Made by a program: the position numbers and the translations under genes. From Candidatus Caenarcanales bacterium (GTDB lineage: Bacteria > Cyanobacteriota > Vampirovibrionia > LMEP-6097): 61,958 nt of DNA. This document shows, piece by piece, positions 1 through 8,179 of the stretch. Below the pieces are notes generated by a model. The model was not told where the DNA came from, searched no databases, and was given only the letters and a program-made list of their open reading frames with translations. Location: positions 1-61,958 of the forward strand of contig JAKVAO010000006.1 in the NCBI GenBank assembly GCA_022447685.1. Direction: 5' to 3'. Each line of letters opens with the position of its first letter. The first letter of the stretch is position 1.

Positions 1-618
1 TAATGGTTCTAAACAAGTAATATCAGCAACTTTTGCTGTTGTCGTTAAAACACCAGCAAACAAAGTATGAGCAGGATCAATATCCGCATGAATTTTGTAA
101 CCTCTATACCATCTAGATCCTTTCTTTGTAGATGAAGCATCTTTATCAATCCAGTCCTTTTCTCCATTGTTTTTGTTCATAGGAGCTTCGATAATAGTTG
201 CATCAATTAAGCTACCTTTCTTTACAAAGAAACCTTTTTTATCAAGGTATTTATTGACTAAATTGAAAAGTTTTTCCTGTAAATTGTTCTCTGTGAGCCA
301 AGCTCTAAATCTACAAAGTGTGGTCTCATCAGGTGCAGGACGAGAAATATCAATTTTCATAAATTTACGAAATGATATTCGATCATTTATTAACTCCTCA
401 GTATCTGCATCACTCAAACCATAGAAATCTTTTAACAGTGACATTCTAAACATAGTCTCTGGACTAAAACCTTTTCGACCAGTAGCACCATCTTTCCACT
501 TTGAAAGTAGTTTATTGATTCGATACCAAGGCATTACTGAATCAATCTCTTCTAAAAACTTTGAGGACTTTGTTCCTTTACTTGTCGCACAAAAAATATC
601 TAAAAATGAACCCTGCAT
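1..618 (-). CDS. IS5-family transposase, N-terminal 206 residues
   Basis: This frame is open from an ATG at 618 down to base 1, so the protein is cut by the window and not necessarily broken. The N-terminal part has the layout of IS5-type transposases: a DUF772-like helical region with the stretch SPETMFRMSLLKDFYGLSD, then PAPDETTLCRFRAWL, then the start of the DDE catalytic domain at LIDATIIEAP, whose Asp is the expected first catalytic residue. RWYRGYKIHADID follows, also typical of the family. The remaining catalytic Asp and Glu would lie outside the window. It moves the element by cut-and-paste transposition. Confidence 0.85.
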   Translation of the reverse strand, partial: MQGSFLDIFCATSKGTKSSKFLEEIDSVMPWYRINKLLSKWKDGATGRKGFSPETMFRMSLLKDFYGLSDADTEELINDRISFRKFMKIDISRPAPDETTLCRFRAWLTENNLQEKLFNLVNKYLDKKGFFVKKGSLIDATIIEAPMNKNNGEKDWIDKDASSTKKGSRWYRGYKIHADIDPAHTLFAGVLTTTAKVADITCLEPL

Positions 619-697
619 TATTATATTTTACTAGCTATCTCAATCTGTGATTACTCTTTCATGGTTTTTTTACTTCAATATTCATGCTGAGTTTTGC
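1..697 (-). mobile_element. IS5-type insertion sequence, partial (runs off the window edge)
   Basis: The stretch holds a transposase reading leftward off the window plus about 80 bases between its start and the interrupted GNAT gene. The reading frame of the GNAT remnant stops abruptly at a TGA at 688-690, so the right end of the element should lie near 680-700. I cannot see the other end, so terminal inverted repeats and the target duplication cannot be confirmed; the right boundary is an estimate. Confidence 0.7.
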
Positions 698-990
698 AGG
701 ACATCCTTAATTATCGTGGAAACATAGGTTTCACTGTGAAAAATGAGTTTCGCGGTCTTAAACTAGCTTTAAGATCAGTTAAGCTTATACATCCTGTTTT
801 AAAATTTCTTGAATTAGCAAAGATTTATATAACTTGTAATAAAAATAATCTAGCTTCAAGGAAAACTATTGAGTTACTTGGAGCTAAATTCATAGAGGAG
901 ACTCGGATTCCTGAAGATTATGAATTCTTAGAATTTTATCCAGATGAATCAAGAGTGAAGTTAAGGTATGAATTTAGTATAAAATCTTGA
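694..990 (+). pseudogene. GNAT acetyltransferase, 5' end removed by the insertion sequence
   Basis: About 97 codons remain. The beginning, NYRGNIGFTVKNEFRG, matches the acetyl-CoA binding motif of GNAT N-acetyltransferases, where a Gly-Ile-Gly-Tyr-like strand leads into an Arg/Gly-rich loop. The later NKNNLASRKTIELLGAKFI matches the family's C-terminal motif (Asn-x-x-Ser-x-x-x-hydrophobic-x-Lys-x-Gly-Phe). The first half of the domain is missing, and the frame runs into TGA at 688-690 inside the insertion-sequence end. A TTG at 694 could start translation but would not make a whole enzyme. It is the only frame here that ends in TGA. Confidence 0.7.
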
Positions 991-1104
991 TGTGATTGGA
1001 TTGAAACTTAAGCTAAAACAAAAAAACATCATAAAAGACCTCAATCCACCATCCCTCTAAAGCGAAGTTACTGTTAAAATGTTATTTGGGTAATATTTAA
1101 ATAG

Positions 1105-2853
1105 ATGGCTAATATAGATAAAAATGTTGTAATAGTTGGTGGTGGTCTCGGTGGCTTAGGTGCTGCTTTAAGTGCTGTTCAGTCGGGATGTACTGTCGAT
1201 ATCGTATCTATAGTTCCAGTGAAGAGGTCACACTCAGTATGTGCTCAAGGTGGAATTAACGCCGCTAAGAATATTAAAGGTGAAGGTGATTCCACTAAGC
1301 AACACGCCTACGATACGATTTACGGTGGTGATTTCCTTGCAAATCAAGGTCCTATCGTTAGAATGTGTGAGAATGCACCTAAGATTTTAGATTTATTCGA
1401 TAGATTTGGAGTAATGTTCAATAGAACTCCAGAGGGACATTTAGATTTCAGAAGATTTGGTGGAACTTTATACCATAGAACTGCTTATGCTGGTGCAACT
1501 ACTGGTCAGCAATTACTTTATGCTTTAGATGAGCAAGTTAGAAGATTTGAAGACCAAGGTAAAGTTACCAAGTATGAAGGTTGGGAAATGCTCTCTAATA
1601 TCATTGATGACGATGGTGTTTGTAGAGGTATTGTTGCTCAGAATTTAGATACTATGGAACTTAGAGCTTTTAAAGCAAACGCTGTCGTAATAGCGACTGG
1701 TGGTCCTGGTAATGTTTTCGGTAAATCTACTAATAGTACTATTAATAATGGTATTGCAGCTTCTGCTTGTTTCAAGCAAGGTGTGAAATATGCTAATGGT
1801 GAGTTTATCCAAGTTCACCCTACTGCTATTCCTGGTTCTGATAAAGACAGATTAATGTCTGAGTCTGCTCGTGGTGAAGGTGGTAGAGTTTGGACTTACA
1901 AAGATGGTAAACCATGGTATTTCTTGGAAGAGAAGTATCCTAAGTATGGAAACTTGGTTCCTAGAGATATTGCTACTCGTGAGATTTTTGACATAGTTCA
2001 TAAACAAGGTTTAGGAGTGAATGGTAAGCCTTGTGTTCACTTAGACTTGACTCATAAACCCAGAGAATTCTTAAACAAAAAGCTAGGGGGAATTCTTGAA
2101 ATTTATGAAAAGTTCAAAGGTGTAGATCCTCGTGAAGTTCCTATGGAAGTTTTCCCATCAGTTCACTATAGTATGGGTGGATTATGGATCGAGAATGAGA
2201 CTCAAATGACTAATGTCCCTGGTCTTTTTGCGGCTGGAGAATGTGAGTATCAGTATCACGGTGCTAACAGATTAGGTGCTAATAGTTTACTTTCTTGTAC
2301 TTTTGGTGGTTTAGAGACAGGTAAAGATGTAGCTAAATATATGGACGGACTTGAGAAGTCATACACAGATTTAGATGATGCGGTTTTCTCTAAGCAAGTT
2401 AAAGTAGAGGAAGATTTAGTTACTAAGTTTACTTCTCAGGAAGGAAAAGAGAACGCTAGGGCTATTCATATTGAACTTGGTAATATGATGACTAAAAATG
2501 TAACTGTAGTTAGATACGATAAAGATTTAGAAGAAACTCTTCATGGTATTCAAGGTTTAAGAGCTAAGTTTGAACAAGTGCAAATCCCTGACACTGGTAA
2601 ATGGGCTAATCAGAGTTTGTTCTACATGAGAGAGCTTTTCCATATGTTTGATATAGCTGAAATTATTGCTAAAAGTGCACTCATGAGAAAAGAATCTCGT
2701 GGTGCTCACTATAAGCCTGATTATCCAGATCGAAATGATGCTGATTGGTTGAAAACAACAATCGCTGAGTACAAAAATGGTGGAGTTGAGATTTCTTATG
2801 AAGGCGTCGATTTATCTCACTTTGAGCCAGTTTTGAGAAATTACGCTAAGTAA
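1105..2853 (+). CDS. sdhA: succinate dehydrogenase/fumarate reductase flavoprotein subunit
   Basis: The 582-residue protein oxidises succinate or reduces fumarate, using FAD, at the cytoplasmic face of the membrane. The FAD dinucleotide fold VVIVGGGLGGLGAALSA is at residues 8-24, and RSHSVCAQGGINAA at 41-54 holds the His that covalently carries FAD in the family. HPTAIPG near 235 and VPRDIATREIF near 290 are active-site segments. Its length fits the Bacillus/Bacteroides-type subunit. It starts at ATG 1105 and ends 14 bases before hisA. No iron-sulfur or membrane-anchor gene lies beside it, so partner subunits must be elsewhere or the gene stands alone, as in cyanobacteria. Confidence 0.93.
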   Translation: MANIDKNVVIVGGGLGGLGAALSAVQSGCTVDIVSIVPVKRSHSVCAQGGINAAKNIKGEGDSTKQHAYDTIYGGDFLANQGPIVRMCENAPKILDLFDRFGVMFNRTPEGHLDFRRFGGTLYHRTAYAGATTGQQLLYALDEQVRRFEDQGKVTKYEGWEMLSNIIDDDGVCRGIVAQNLDTMELRAFKANAVVIATGGPGNVFGKSTNSTINNGIAASACFKQGVKYANGEFIQVHPTAIPGSDKDRLMSESARGEGGRVWTYKDGKPWYFLEEKYPKYGNLVPRDIATREIFDIVHKQGLGVNGKPCVHLDLTHKPREFLNKKLGGILEIYEKFKGVDPREVPMEVFPSVHYSMGGLWIENETQMTNVPGLFAAGECEYQYHGANRLGANSLLSCTFGGLETGKDVAKYMDGLEKSYTDLDDAVFSKQVKVEEDLVTKFTSQEGKENARAIHIELGNMMTKNVTVVRYDKDLEETLHGIQGLRAKFEQVQIPDTGKWANQSLFYMRELFHMFDIAEIIAKSALMRKESRGAHYKPDYPDRNDADWLKTTIAEYKNGGVEISYEGVDLSHFEPVLRNYAK

Positions 2854-2867
2854 GGGTATAATAAGCA

Positions 2868-3659
2868 ATGATGGAACAGGATGAAAGTGCAAGAGCTAGT
2901 ATCTCTGCAGAACAAAAAGATAGATTTGCGATTTTTCCAGCTATTGATATCATGGAAGGTAAATGTGTCAGGCTTTACCAAGGTGATTTCGATGATGAAA
3001 CTGTTTACAACAAAGACCCTCTTTTTGTTGCTAGAAAGTTAGAAATGGATGGAGCTAGAAACCTTCATTTAGTTGATTTAGATGGTGCTAGATATGGACT
3101 TGCTAAGAACCTTGAACTTATCAGGGGAATAGTTAAGAATATCAGTCTTTATGTCCAAGTTGGTGGTGGTATCAGGGATATGCACACAGCTGAGCAGATT
3201 CTAGACTGTGGTGTCAATAGAATTATTTTAGGTAGTGCTATTGTCAAGAATCCTAAATTCGTTGAAGAGGCTCTAAAGCATTTTGGACCAGATAGAATTG
3301 TTTGTGGAATTGATTGTAGAGATGGTTATCTAGCTGTTAATGGTTGGATAGAGAACTCTGACGTTAAAGCAACTGAAATAGTTAAAGAGTTCAAAGAGAA
3401 GCACGGCTTAAAACATGTTATTTATACTGATATCAATAGAGACGGTACTTTGCGTGGACCTAATATTCAACAACTTACTGAATTTATTGATGCTACAGGG
3501 GTAAATACTATTTCAAGTGGTGGTATTTCTAATATTGATGATATTAAATCTTTGATCAATTTAGTTCACAAGGATTACCCAGTTTCAGGTGTTATAGTAG
3601 GTAAAGCTTTATATGCTCGCAAAATAGTTCCTAGTACTTTGTTCAACCTTACTGTATAA
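2868..3659 (+). CDS. hisA: phosphoribosylformimino-5-aminoimidazole carboxamide ribotide isomerase
   Basis: HisA carries out the Amadori-type isomerisation of ProFAR to PRFAR in histidine synthesis. The protein is a (beta/alpha)8 barrel: FPAIDIMEGKCVRLYQGD (from about residue 23) has the first catalytic Asp, VQVGGGIRD is a phosphate-binding loop, and YTDINRDGTLRGPN has the second catalytic Asp. SSGGISNIDDI is the second phosphate loop. At 263 residues it has about 20 extra N-terminal residues (acidic, from MMEQDESARA) compared with usual HisA. TATAAT at 2857-2862 lies only 5 bases before the ATG, so it might have its own leaderless transcript besides co-transcription with sdhA. Confidence 0.93.
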   Translation: MMEQDESARASISAEQKDRFAIFPAIDIMEGKCVRLYQGDFDDETVYNKDPLFVARKLEMDGARNLHLVDLDGARYGLAKNLELIRGIVKNISLYVQVGGGIRDMHTAEQILDCGVNRIILGSAIVKNPKFVEEALKHFGPDRIVCGIDCRDGYLAVNGWIENSDVKATEIVKEFKEKHGLKHVIYTDINRDGTLRGPNIQQLTEFIDATGVNTISSGGISNIDDIKSLINLVHKDYPVSGVIVGKALYARKIVPSTLFNLTV

Positions 3660-3667
3660 GACTCTAA

Positions 3668-4630
3668 GTGCAATTATTCAATTTAAAAACCCAAGAATCT
3701 CTCTCAGAACCATTTGCTGATTTATCTGAGTCTTCTGTTGCTCTGGGTATGTTCGATGGCGTTCACTTGGGGCACCAAGAGATTATTATAGCAGCTGTAA
3801 ATAAAGCTAAAGCTAGTTCTTTAATTCCTTCTGTTCTTACCTTTAAAAACCATCCAAGGTCTTTAACTATTAATAGATGCCCTAAGATTATTACTAATTT
3901 TGCTACCAGGCTTGATTTGTTTGCTGAATATGGAATTGAGCAAGTCTTAGCCTTAAATTTCTCTCTGGATATCATGTATATGCTTCCAGAAGATTACCTC
4001 AATAAGTACCTTCAGTCTATTTTGAATACTAAGGCTATATCTGTTGGTTATGATCACCATTTTGGGAGAAACCGTGAAGGTAATCCTGATTTTCTTGCTA
4101 AATGGACTGAAGCTAATAATATTGACCTTGATGTGGTTCAAGCTTTTAAGTATCAGTCAGAGCTTATCAGTAGTTCTAGAATCAGAGAATTAATAACGGA
4201 AGGTCAGATTAGTGCTGCTAATCAATACCTAGGGCATGGTTTTTCTTTATCTGGTCTAGTGATCAAAGGAGATCAACGCGGGCGAACTATTGGTTTTCCA
4301 ACGGCTAATCTGAAAATTGACGATGATCTCATTTTACCTGCAAACGGGGTTTATCTAGTCGATGCTTATATTAGAAAAGCAGCTCTAAATAAAGAACCTT
4401 GGGGGAAAGCTAATAAAGCGCTTGTTAATATTGGTTTTAGACCAAGTTTCAAATCTGAAGAAAAAATCTCAGTCGAAGTTCATATTCTTGACTTTGATGA
4501 AAATATTTATGGCGAAGAAATGAAAATTGTATTTCAAGATAAACTTAGAGATGAGCAAAAGTTTGACTCGGCTGAAGCTTTGATAGCGCAGATCCATCAA
4601 GATATAGCTGCAGTCAAACGTTTAAACTAG
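3668..4630 (+). CDS. ribF: bifunctional riboflavin kinase/FAD synthetase
   Basis: RibF phosphorylates riboflavin to FMN and then adenylates FMN to FAD. The N-terminal adenylyltransferase domain carries GMFDGVHLGHQEII at residues 27-40 (nucleotidyltransferase GxHxGH-type motif) and the SSSRIRELI signature. The C-terminal flavokinase domain has GDQRGRTIGFPTANLKI and an ANGVYLV strand. Length 320 is standard. The start is a GTG 8 bases after the hisA stop. It follows a flavoprotein gene (sdhA) in what looks like one transcript, which makes sense because SdhA needs FAD. Confidence 0.93.
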   Translation: MQLFNLKTQESLSEPFADLSESSVALGMFDGVHLGHQEIIIAAVNKAKASSLIPSVLTFKNHPRSLTINRCPKIITNFATRLDLFAEYGIEQVLALNFSLDIMYMLPEDYLNKYLQSILNTKAISVGYDHHFGRNREGNPDFLAKWTEANNIDLDVVQAFKYQSELISSSRIRELITEGQISAANQYLGHGFSLSGLVIKGDQRGRTIGFPTANLKIDDDLILPANGVYLVDAYIRKAALNKEPWGKANKALVNIGFRPSFKSEEKISVEVHILDFDENIYGEEMKIVFQDKLRDEQKFDSAEALIAQIHQDIAAVKRLN

Positions 4631-4657
4631 TCCAAATGTGGGAATAATACACACAAG

Positions 4658-5581
4658 ATGGAAAGTAACGGAGCTTTTTTCAAGTTTTTCTTGGTTGCAA
4701 TGCAATTGATAATTTTAATCGCTTTCCAGACTAATATTTATTCATATGCAGTTGGAGAAGAAGCTCCAGTAATAGTTTTAGTAGATTTACATACTTGGGA
4801 TTTGGCTGATTCTGAGATGGATATTTTTAATGATAAAAAAATATTAGAAGTTACCAGAATAGATGGTTGGCAAGATATTGTAAGTGAAGTCCAGGCAGTA
4901 GACGTTGTTGTCAAACACCAGAGTGGTTACTGCGGCTTGTATACAGCTCAAGGTGAATTTATTAGAGAGATTACTCTCAAAGATCAAGATATACCTTCTT
5001 ACTATAATGAGAAATTTTTACCGAATGGAGTCGAAACTCAGAAATCTAAACACTGGAGAGACCCAGGCTATGCTAATGGTGGTCTTGTTGATCCTTATAG
5101 ACCTCATAGAGAGGCTAGAAATGATGAATATAAAATTAATGACTATAAACGTTTAAATCCTGGATGGGGTTATAAGACCGTAGATAACCGTAAAGGTGTA
5201 TCAGGACATATCTTTGATTTTATGAGAATTGCACCATTAAGTACAGTTACTCCTTTTAATTATCCAGGGACTTATGGAGGTAATAATTTGGGCTTAGCTA
5301 GTGCTTGGTCATTAGGTGCGATACCAGCGATTGGTGGTCTTGTTGGTAGTATCGGTAAGGCTAAACGAGACCAGGAAAATTATGATAGGGCATTACAGGC
5401 TCAAGAACAATTTATTGATTACCCAGTGCAATATTATAATTCGATTGAACCAACAAACCCAATATCAAGAGATCCAAATTTTACTAGATTAAATAACCCG
5501 CCTATGGCTTTTACACAGCAGCAGCCAAATTATGCAAGGGATGCAGATTATTATCGCCGCACCGGTCATGTCCACCCTTAG
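4658..5581 (+). CDS. hypothetical secreted protein
   Basis: I do not recognise this 307-residue protein. Residues about 8-30 (FFKFFLVAMQLIILIAFQ) form a hydrophobic signal peptide or N-terminal anchor. The middle is polar with many aromatic and charged residues. A second mildly hydrophobic segment, SAWSLGAIPAIGGLVGSIG, lies near residue 215 and could be a membrane helix or glycine-zipper-like stretch. The C-terminus is rich in Asn, Pro, Gln and Tyr. It lies 27 bases after ribF, with an AATAAT box at 4643-4648 before the ATG that could give a short-leader transcript. No function is inferred. Confidence 0.6.
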   Translation: MESNGAFFKFFLVAMQLIILIAFQTNIYSYAVGEEAPVIVLVDLHTWDLADSEMDIFNDKKILEVTRIDGWQDIVSEVQAVDVVVKHQSGYCGLYTAQGEFIREITLKDQDIPSYYNEKFLPNGVETQKSKHWRDPGYANGGLVDPYRPHREARNDEYKINDYKRLNPGWGYKTVDNRKGVSGHIFDFMRIAPLSTVTPFNYPGTYGGNNLGLASAWSLGAIPAIGGLVGSIGKAKRDQENYDRALQAQEQFIDYPVQYYNSIEPTNPISRDPNFTRLNNPPMAFTQQQPNYARDADYYRRTGHVHP

Positions 5582-5635
5582 AGATGCTGATACAGCTATA
5601 ATTTCTTCGTTTTTGTCGGCGTCAAAATGCTCAGT

Positions 5636-5761
5636 TTATTCACCCCACAAAACTTCGTTTAGTGGGGTGAATGAGGTTAGGATTTGTAAAGCGTCTACTG
5701 CTGCCGCATGTACTTGTAACTGCTCTATTTCCTTCTCTTTAGCCTTGAATTTGGAGACCAT
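5636..5761 (-). CDS. possible short protein or gene remnant, 41 residues
   Basis: A minus-strand frame from ATG 5761 to TAA 5636-5638 encodes 41 residues that look like protein rather than noise: MVSKFKAKEKEIEQLQ is a charged amphipathic helix, followed by VHAAAVDALQIL. GGATGG five bases before the ATG could serve as a ribosome site. The frame runs back to a TGA near the end of the SIMPL gene, so it could also be the 3' remnant of a lost gene. Its last codons form one arm of the hairpin at 5638-5672. The plus-strand frame across the same bases is Cys/Ser-rich and looks like its antisense shadow. Confidence 0.3.
   Translation of the reverse strand: MVSKFKAKEKEIEQLQVHAAAVDALQILTSFTPLNEVLWGE
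5638..5672. repeat. perfect 11-bp inverted repeat (hairpin)
   Basis: ATTCACCCCAC at 5638-5648 pairs perfectly with GTGGGGTGAAT at 5662-5672, leaving a 13-base loop. It lies between the plus-strand gene ending at 5581 and the minus-strand gene ending at 5794, so a bidirectional terminator is possible, but neither side has a T-run. Confidence 0.75.
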
Positions 5762-5793
5762 GTCACCATCCAAGAAATTTGTATGGACGCTTC

Positions 5794-6552
5794 CTATTCA
5801 GCAGATTCTAAAAAGTAACTGATACTAATTTCTGAAGTGATTTTGATATCTTTATTGGTAAATGAATTCTCTTCGTCTGCTGATGCAGAGCTTGCCATAA
5901 GCCTTAGAGAGTTGGATCTGTGCTTATAGACAGGTTTCACGAAGTCACTGAAACTATCTTTGATTCTATGAATTCTGGACAACTTTATAGATGGAATTTC
6001 AGCAACTATAGTTTTAGCTTTATTTACTGCATTTCTTGTAGCAAGCTTATATACTTCTAACTTAGCTTTTTCTCTATCGCTGAGATCATAGAAAACATTA
6101 TTGATCTCTGAGTAATCACTATCACTGATACTTGCAACTATTAGGTCAAGTTTGCTTAAGTCTTGTATTTTTACTTTGTATGATTTATTAGCCTCATAGC
6201 CTTTAAGTTCTGATTTCTTAGTACGGTGATTATATTCTTTGTTTGGTCTTACTCTATAGTTTTGAATTTCGATATTTTTAGAATTAATTCTATGTTTTCT
6301 CAGAACTGAGATGATTTTTTTGCTTTCCTGTTCGTTTATAGTATTAGCTTCACTTACTGTATTCGATAAGTTTTTTATAGAGAAATTGATGTAAGCCAAG
6401 TCAGCTTTGAAATTCTGTGAAGCTTTTGCACTTACTTCAATAAAACTTGCCTCCTGGTTTATAAGAGGAGAACTGTAGGCGTAGCATTTCCCGAGACTAA
6501 TAAAAGCTAAGCTGAGAAATAGAAAATATTTTAATCTTCGACTTTGAATCAT
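5794..6552 (-). CDS. SIMPL (DUF541) domain periplasmic protein
   Basis: The 252-residue protein has a signal peptide at residues 1-25 (hydrophobic YFLFLSLAFISLG after two Arg), followed by a SIMPL domain. The beginning of that domain, FIEVSAKASQNFKADLAYINFSI, matches the family's opening strand. The middle, KIISVLRKHRINSKNIEIQNYRVRP, matches its typical helix and strand, and DREKAKLEVYKLATRNAVNKAK its long helix. SIMPL proteins are envelope proteins of poorly defined role. The gene is divergent from the DUF839 gene 18 bases away, so the two promoters must be nested in that short gap or in the opposing coding regions. Confidence 0.8.
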   Translation of the reverse strand: MIQSRRLKYFLFLSLAFISLGKCYAYSSPLINQEASFIEVSAKASQNFKADLAYINFSIKNLSNTVSEANTINEQESKKIISVLRKHRINSKNIEIQNYRVRPNKEYNHRTKKSELKGYEANKSYKVKIQDLSKLDLIVASISDSDYSEINNVFYDLSDREKAKLEVYKLATRNAVNKAKTIVAEIPSIKLSRIHRIKDSFSDFVKPVYKHRSNSLRLMASSASADEENSFTNKDIKITSEISISYFLESAE

Positions 6553-6570
6553 TAATTATAATCTTACATT

Positions 6571-8172
6571 ATGGGCAATTTTGATCGCAGGGCTTTTTTG
6601 AAATTTTTGGGTTTAGGTTCAGCAGCTACAGTACTAAGTTCATGTTCTTTTCTTAGTAAAGATACTTTTTCTGAAATAACTGAACTAAGTAAAACTAATC
6701 TAGGACTTGATTTTAAATCTAGTATCGGTGAATTTTCTGGGATTGCAGCAAGTATTGAAGATGAGCTTATTCTTCCTGAAGGATTTAAATACAATATAAT
6801 TCGGAGTTTTGGTGATGAGGTTTTTGAATCTAGTGATGAGCAGCTAAATAATGCCTATGGCGCCAATAACGATTATATTGGTTTTATTAAGTATAAAGAT
6901 AGTGATCAAGAAGCTTTGTTGTTTGTGAACCATGAATTTGTAAATCCTTTGGAAACACCTTTTGAAGCCAAACAGAGAAAAGTTTTAGGAGTTTCAATTT
7001 TCCAGATCAGGAAAGATACTAATGGGGACTGGGTTTATGAAACAGATACTATTAAGCAGGCAAAATATAATAGAAGAATTGATGCTAATACCATGACGAA
7101 AGTAACTGGTCCAGTAGCTTCCGTGCTGCCTGAGATGCGAGGAACTCTTGCTAACTGTAGTGGAACTTTAACACCGTGGGGAACTGTACTTACCTGTGAG
7201 GAGAATTATGAAGTTTACGGTGATACCTATAGATGGAAAAACTATGACAAAAGGCATTATGGTTGGATAGTCGAAGTTGATCCTTTGGATAAAGAATCTG
7301 TTCCTATGAAGCATAGTGCTCTTGGTAAGATGGCGCATGAAAATGCAGCACTTGCAAGCTCCGATGAAGAGAAGCTCGTAGTCTACATGGGAGATGACGC
7401 CATGAATGAACATATATACAAATTTGTTTCTAGTAAGGCTATTAATGAAACTGACAAAGATTTCTTGGAACATGGTTCTCTTTATGTCGCGGTTATGGAT
7501 AAATCTGAACTTGATTTTCAGGATCAAATTACAGGTAAAGGTTCTTGGGAATTGATGAGTATCAGAAACCCAAAGCTAGAGCCACATTTCAGTTCTGATG
7601 CTGAGCTGTTATTGAATACCAGGAAAGCAGCCAAGCTATTAAATGCTACAGCTACTGATAGACCTGAAGCTATTGCAATTAGTCCAGTTTCCAAAGAAAT
7701 ATTTATTCCTCTAACAAATAATTCAAGCAAAGCTAATAAATATGGTTCTATTTTCAAAATTAGAGAAGACAGCTCTGATCATGGGGCAATGAGTTTTACT
7801 TATGAAAACTATGCTATAGGTGGTATGGAAGCTGGTTTTGCTTGTCCAGATAATTTAGCCTTTGATTCTGAAAATACTTTATGGCTAGCTACTGATATCA
7901 GTGGTTCTAAGCTTTCCAGTTCAGATTATGAATTTCACGGTAATAATGCTTTATTTGCAATTCCACTTTCTGGTGAACACGCCGGCAAAGCCTTGCGTTT
8001 CGCTTCCGCTCCTCGAGGAGCGGAATTCTGTGGTATCTGTTTCGATAAAGAATCGAAAACCTTATTTCTCTCTGTGTAGCATCCTGGAGAAAAGAATACA
8101 AAAAGTATTTGGCCAAATTTAAATAATGATAAGAAAGCTAGATCTTCTCTAGTTGCAATTAAGCAAGTATAA
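6571..8172 (+). pseudogene. PhoX/DUF839-family Tat lipoprotein interrupted by one amber codon
   Basis: The protein starts with a Tat signal (DRRAFLKFLG at residues 5-14) and a lipobox LSSC with Cys25, so it would be folded in the cytoplasm and anchored outside. The body matches DUF839/PhoX-type proteins, for example LANCSGTLTPWGTVLTCEENYE. After residue 502 there is TAG at 8077-8079. The same frame then continues with HPGEKNTKSIWPNL and ends at TAA 8170-8172, giving 533 residues. In the family this stretch reads Val-Gln-His-Pro-Gly-Glu, so the TAG stands exactly where Gln is expected (CAG to TAG). PhoX enzymes are calcium/iron phosphatases; function here is uncertain. TATAAT at 6557-6562 is 8 bases before the ATG. 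Confidence 0.82.
8004..8025. repeat. perfect 22-bp palindrome inside the DUF839 gene
   Basis: TTCCGCTCCTC at 8004-8014 is followed directly by its reverse complement at 8015-8025, with CTCGAG at the centre. It encodes part of the conserved stretch SAPRGAEF, so it is coding DNA, yet it is much more GC-rich than its surroundings. Confidence 0.85.
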
Positions 8173-8179
8173 TTTATAT

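Noticed and set aside
694..990. Complete small acetyltransferase
   Set aside because: The first half of the GNAT fold is missing and the frame begins at the insertion-sequence end.
5532..5822. Cys/Ser-rich plus-strand frame of 96 residues
   Set aside because: It overlaps the end of the secreted-protein gene and the hairpin, and reads as the antisense of the better helix-like minus-strand frame.
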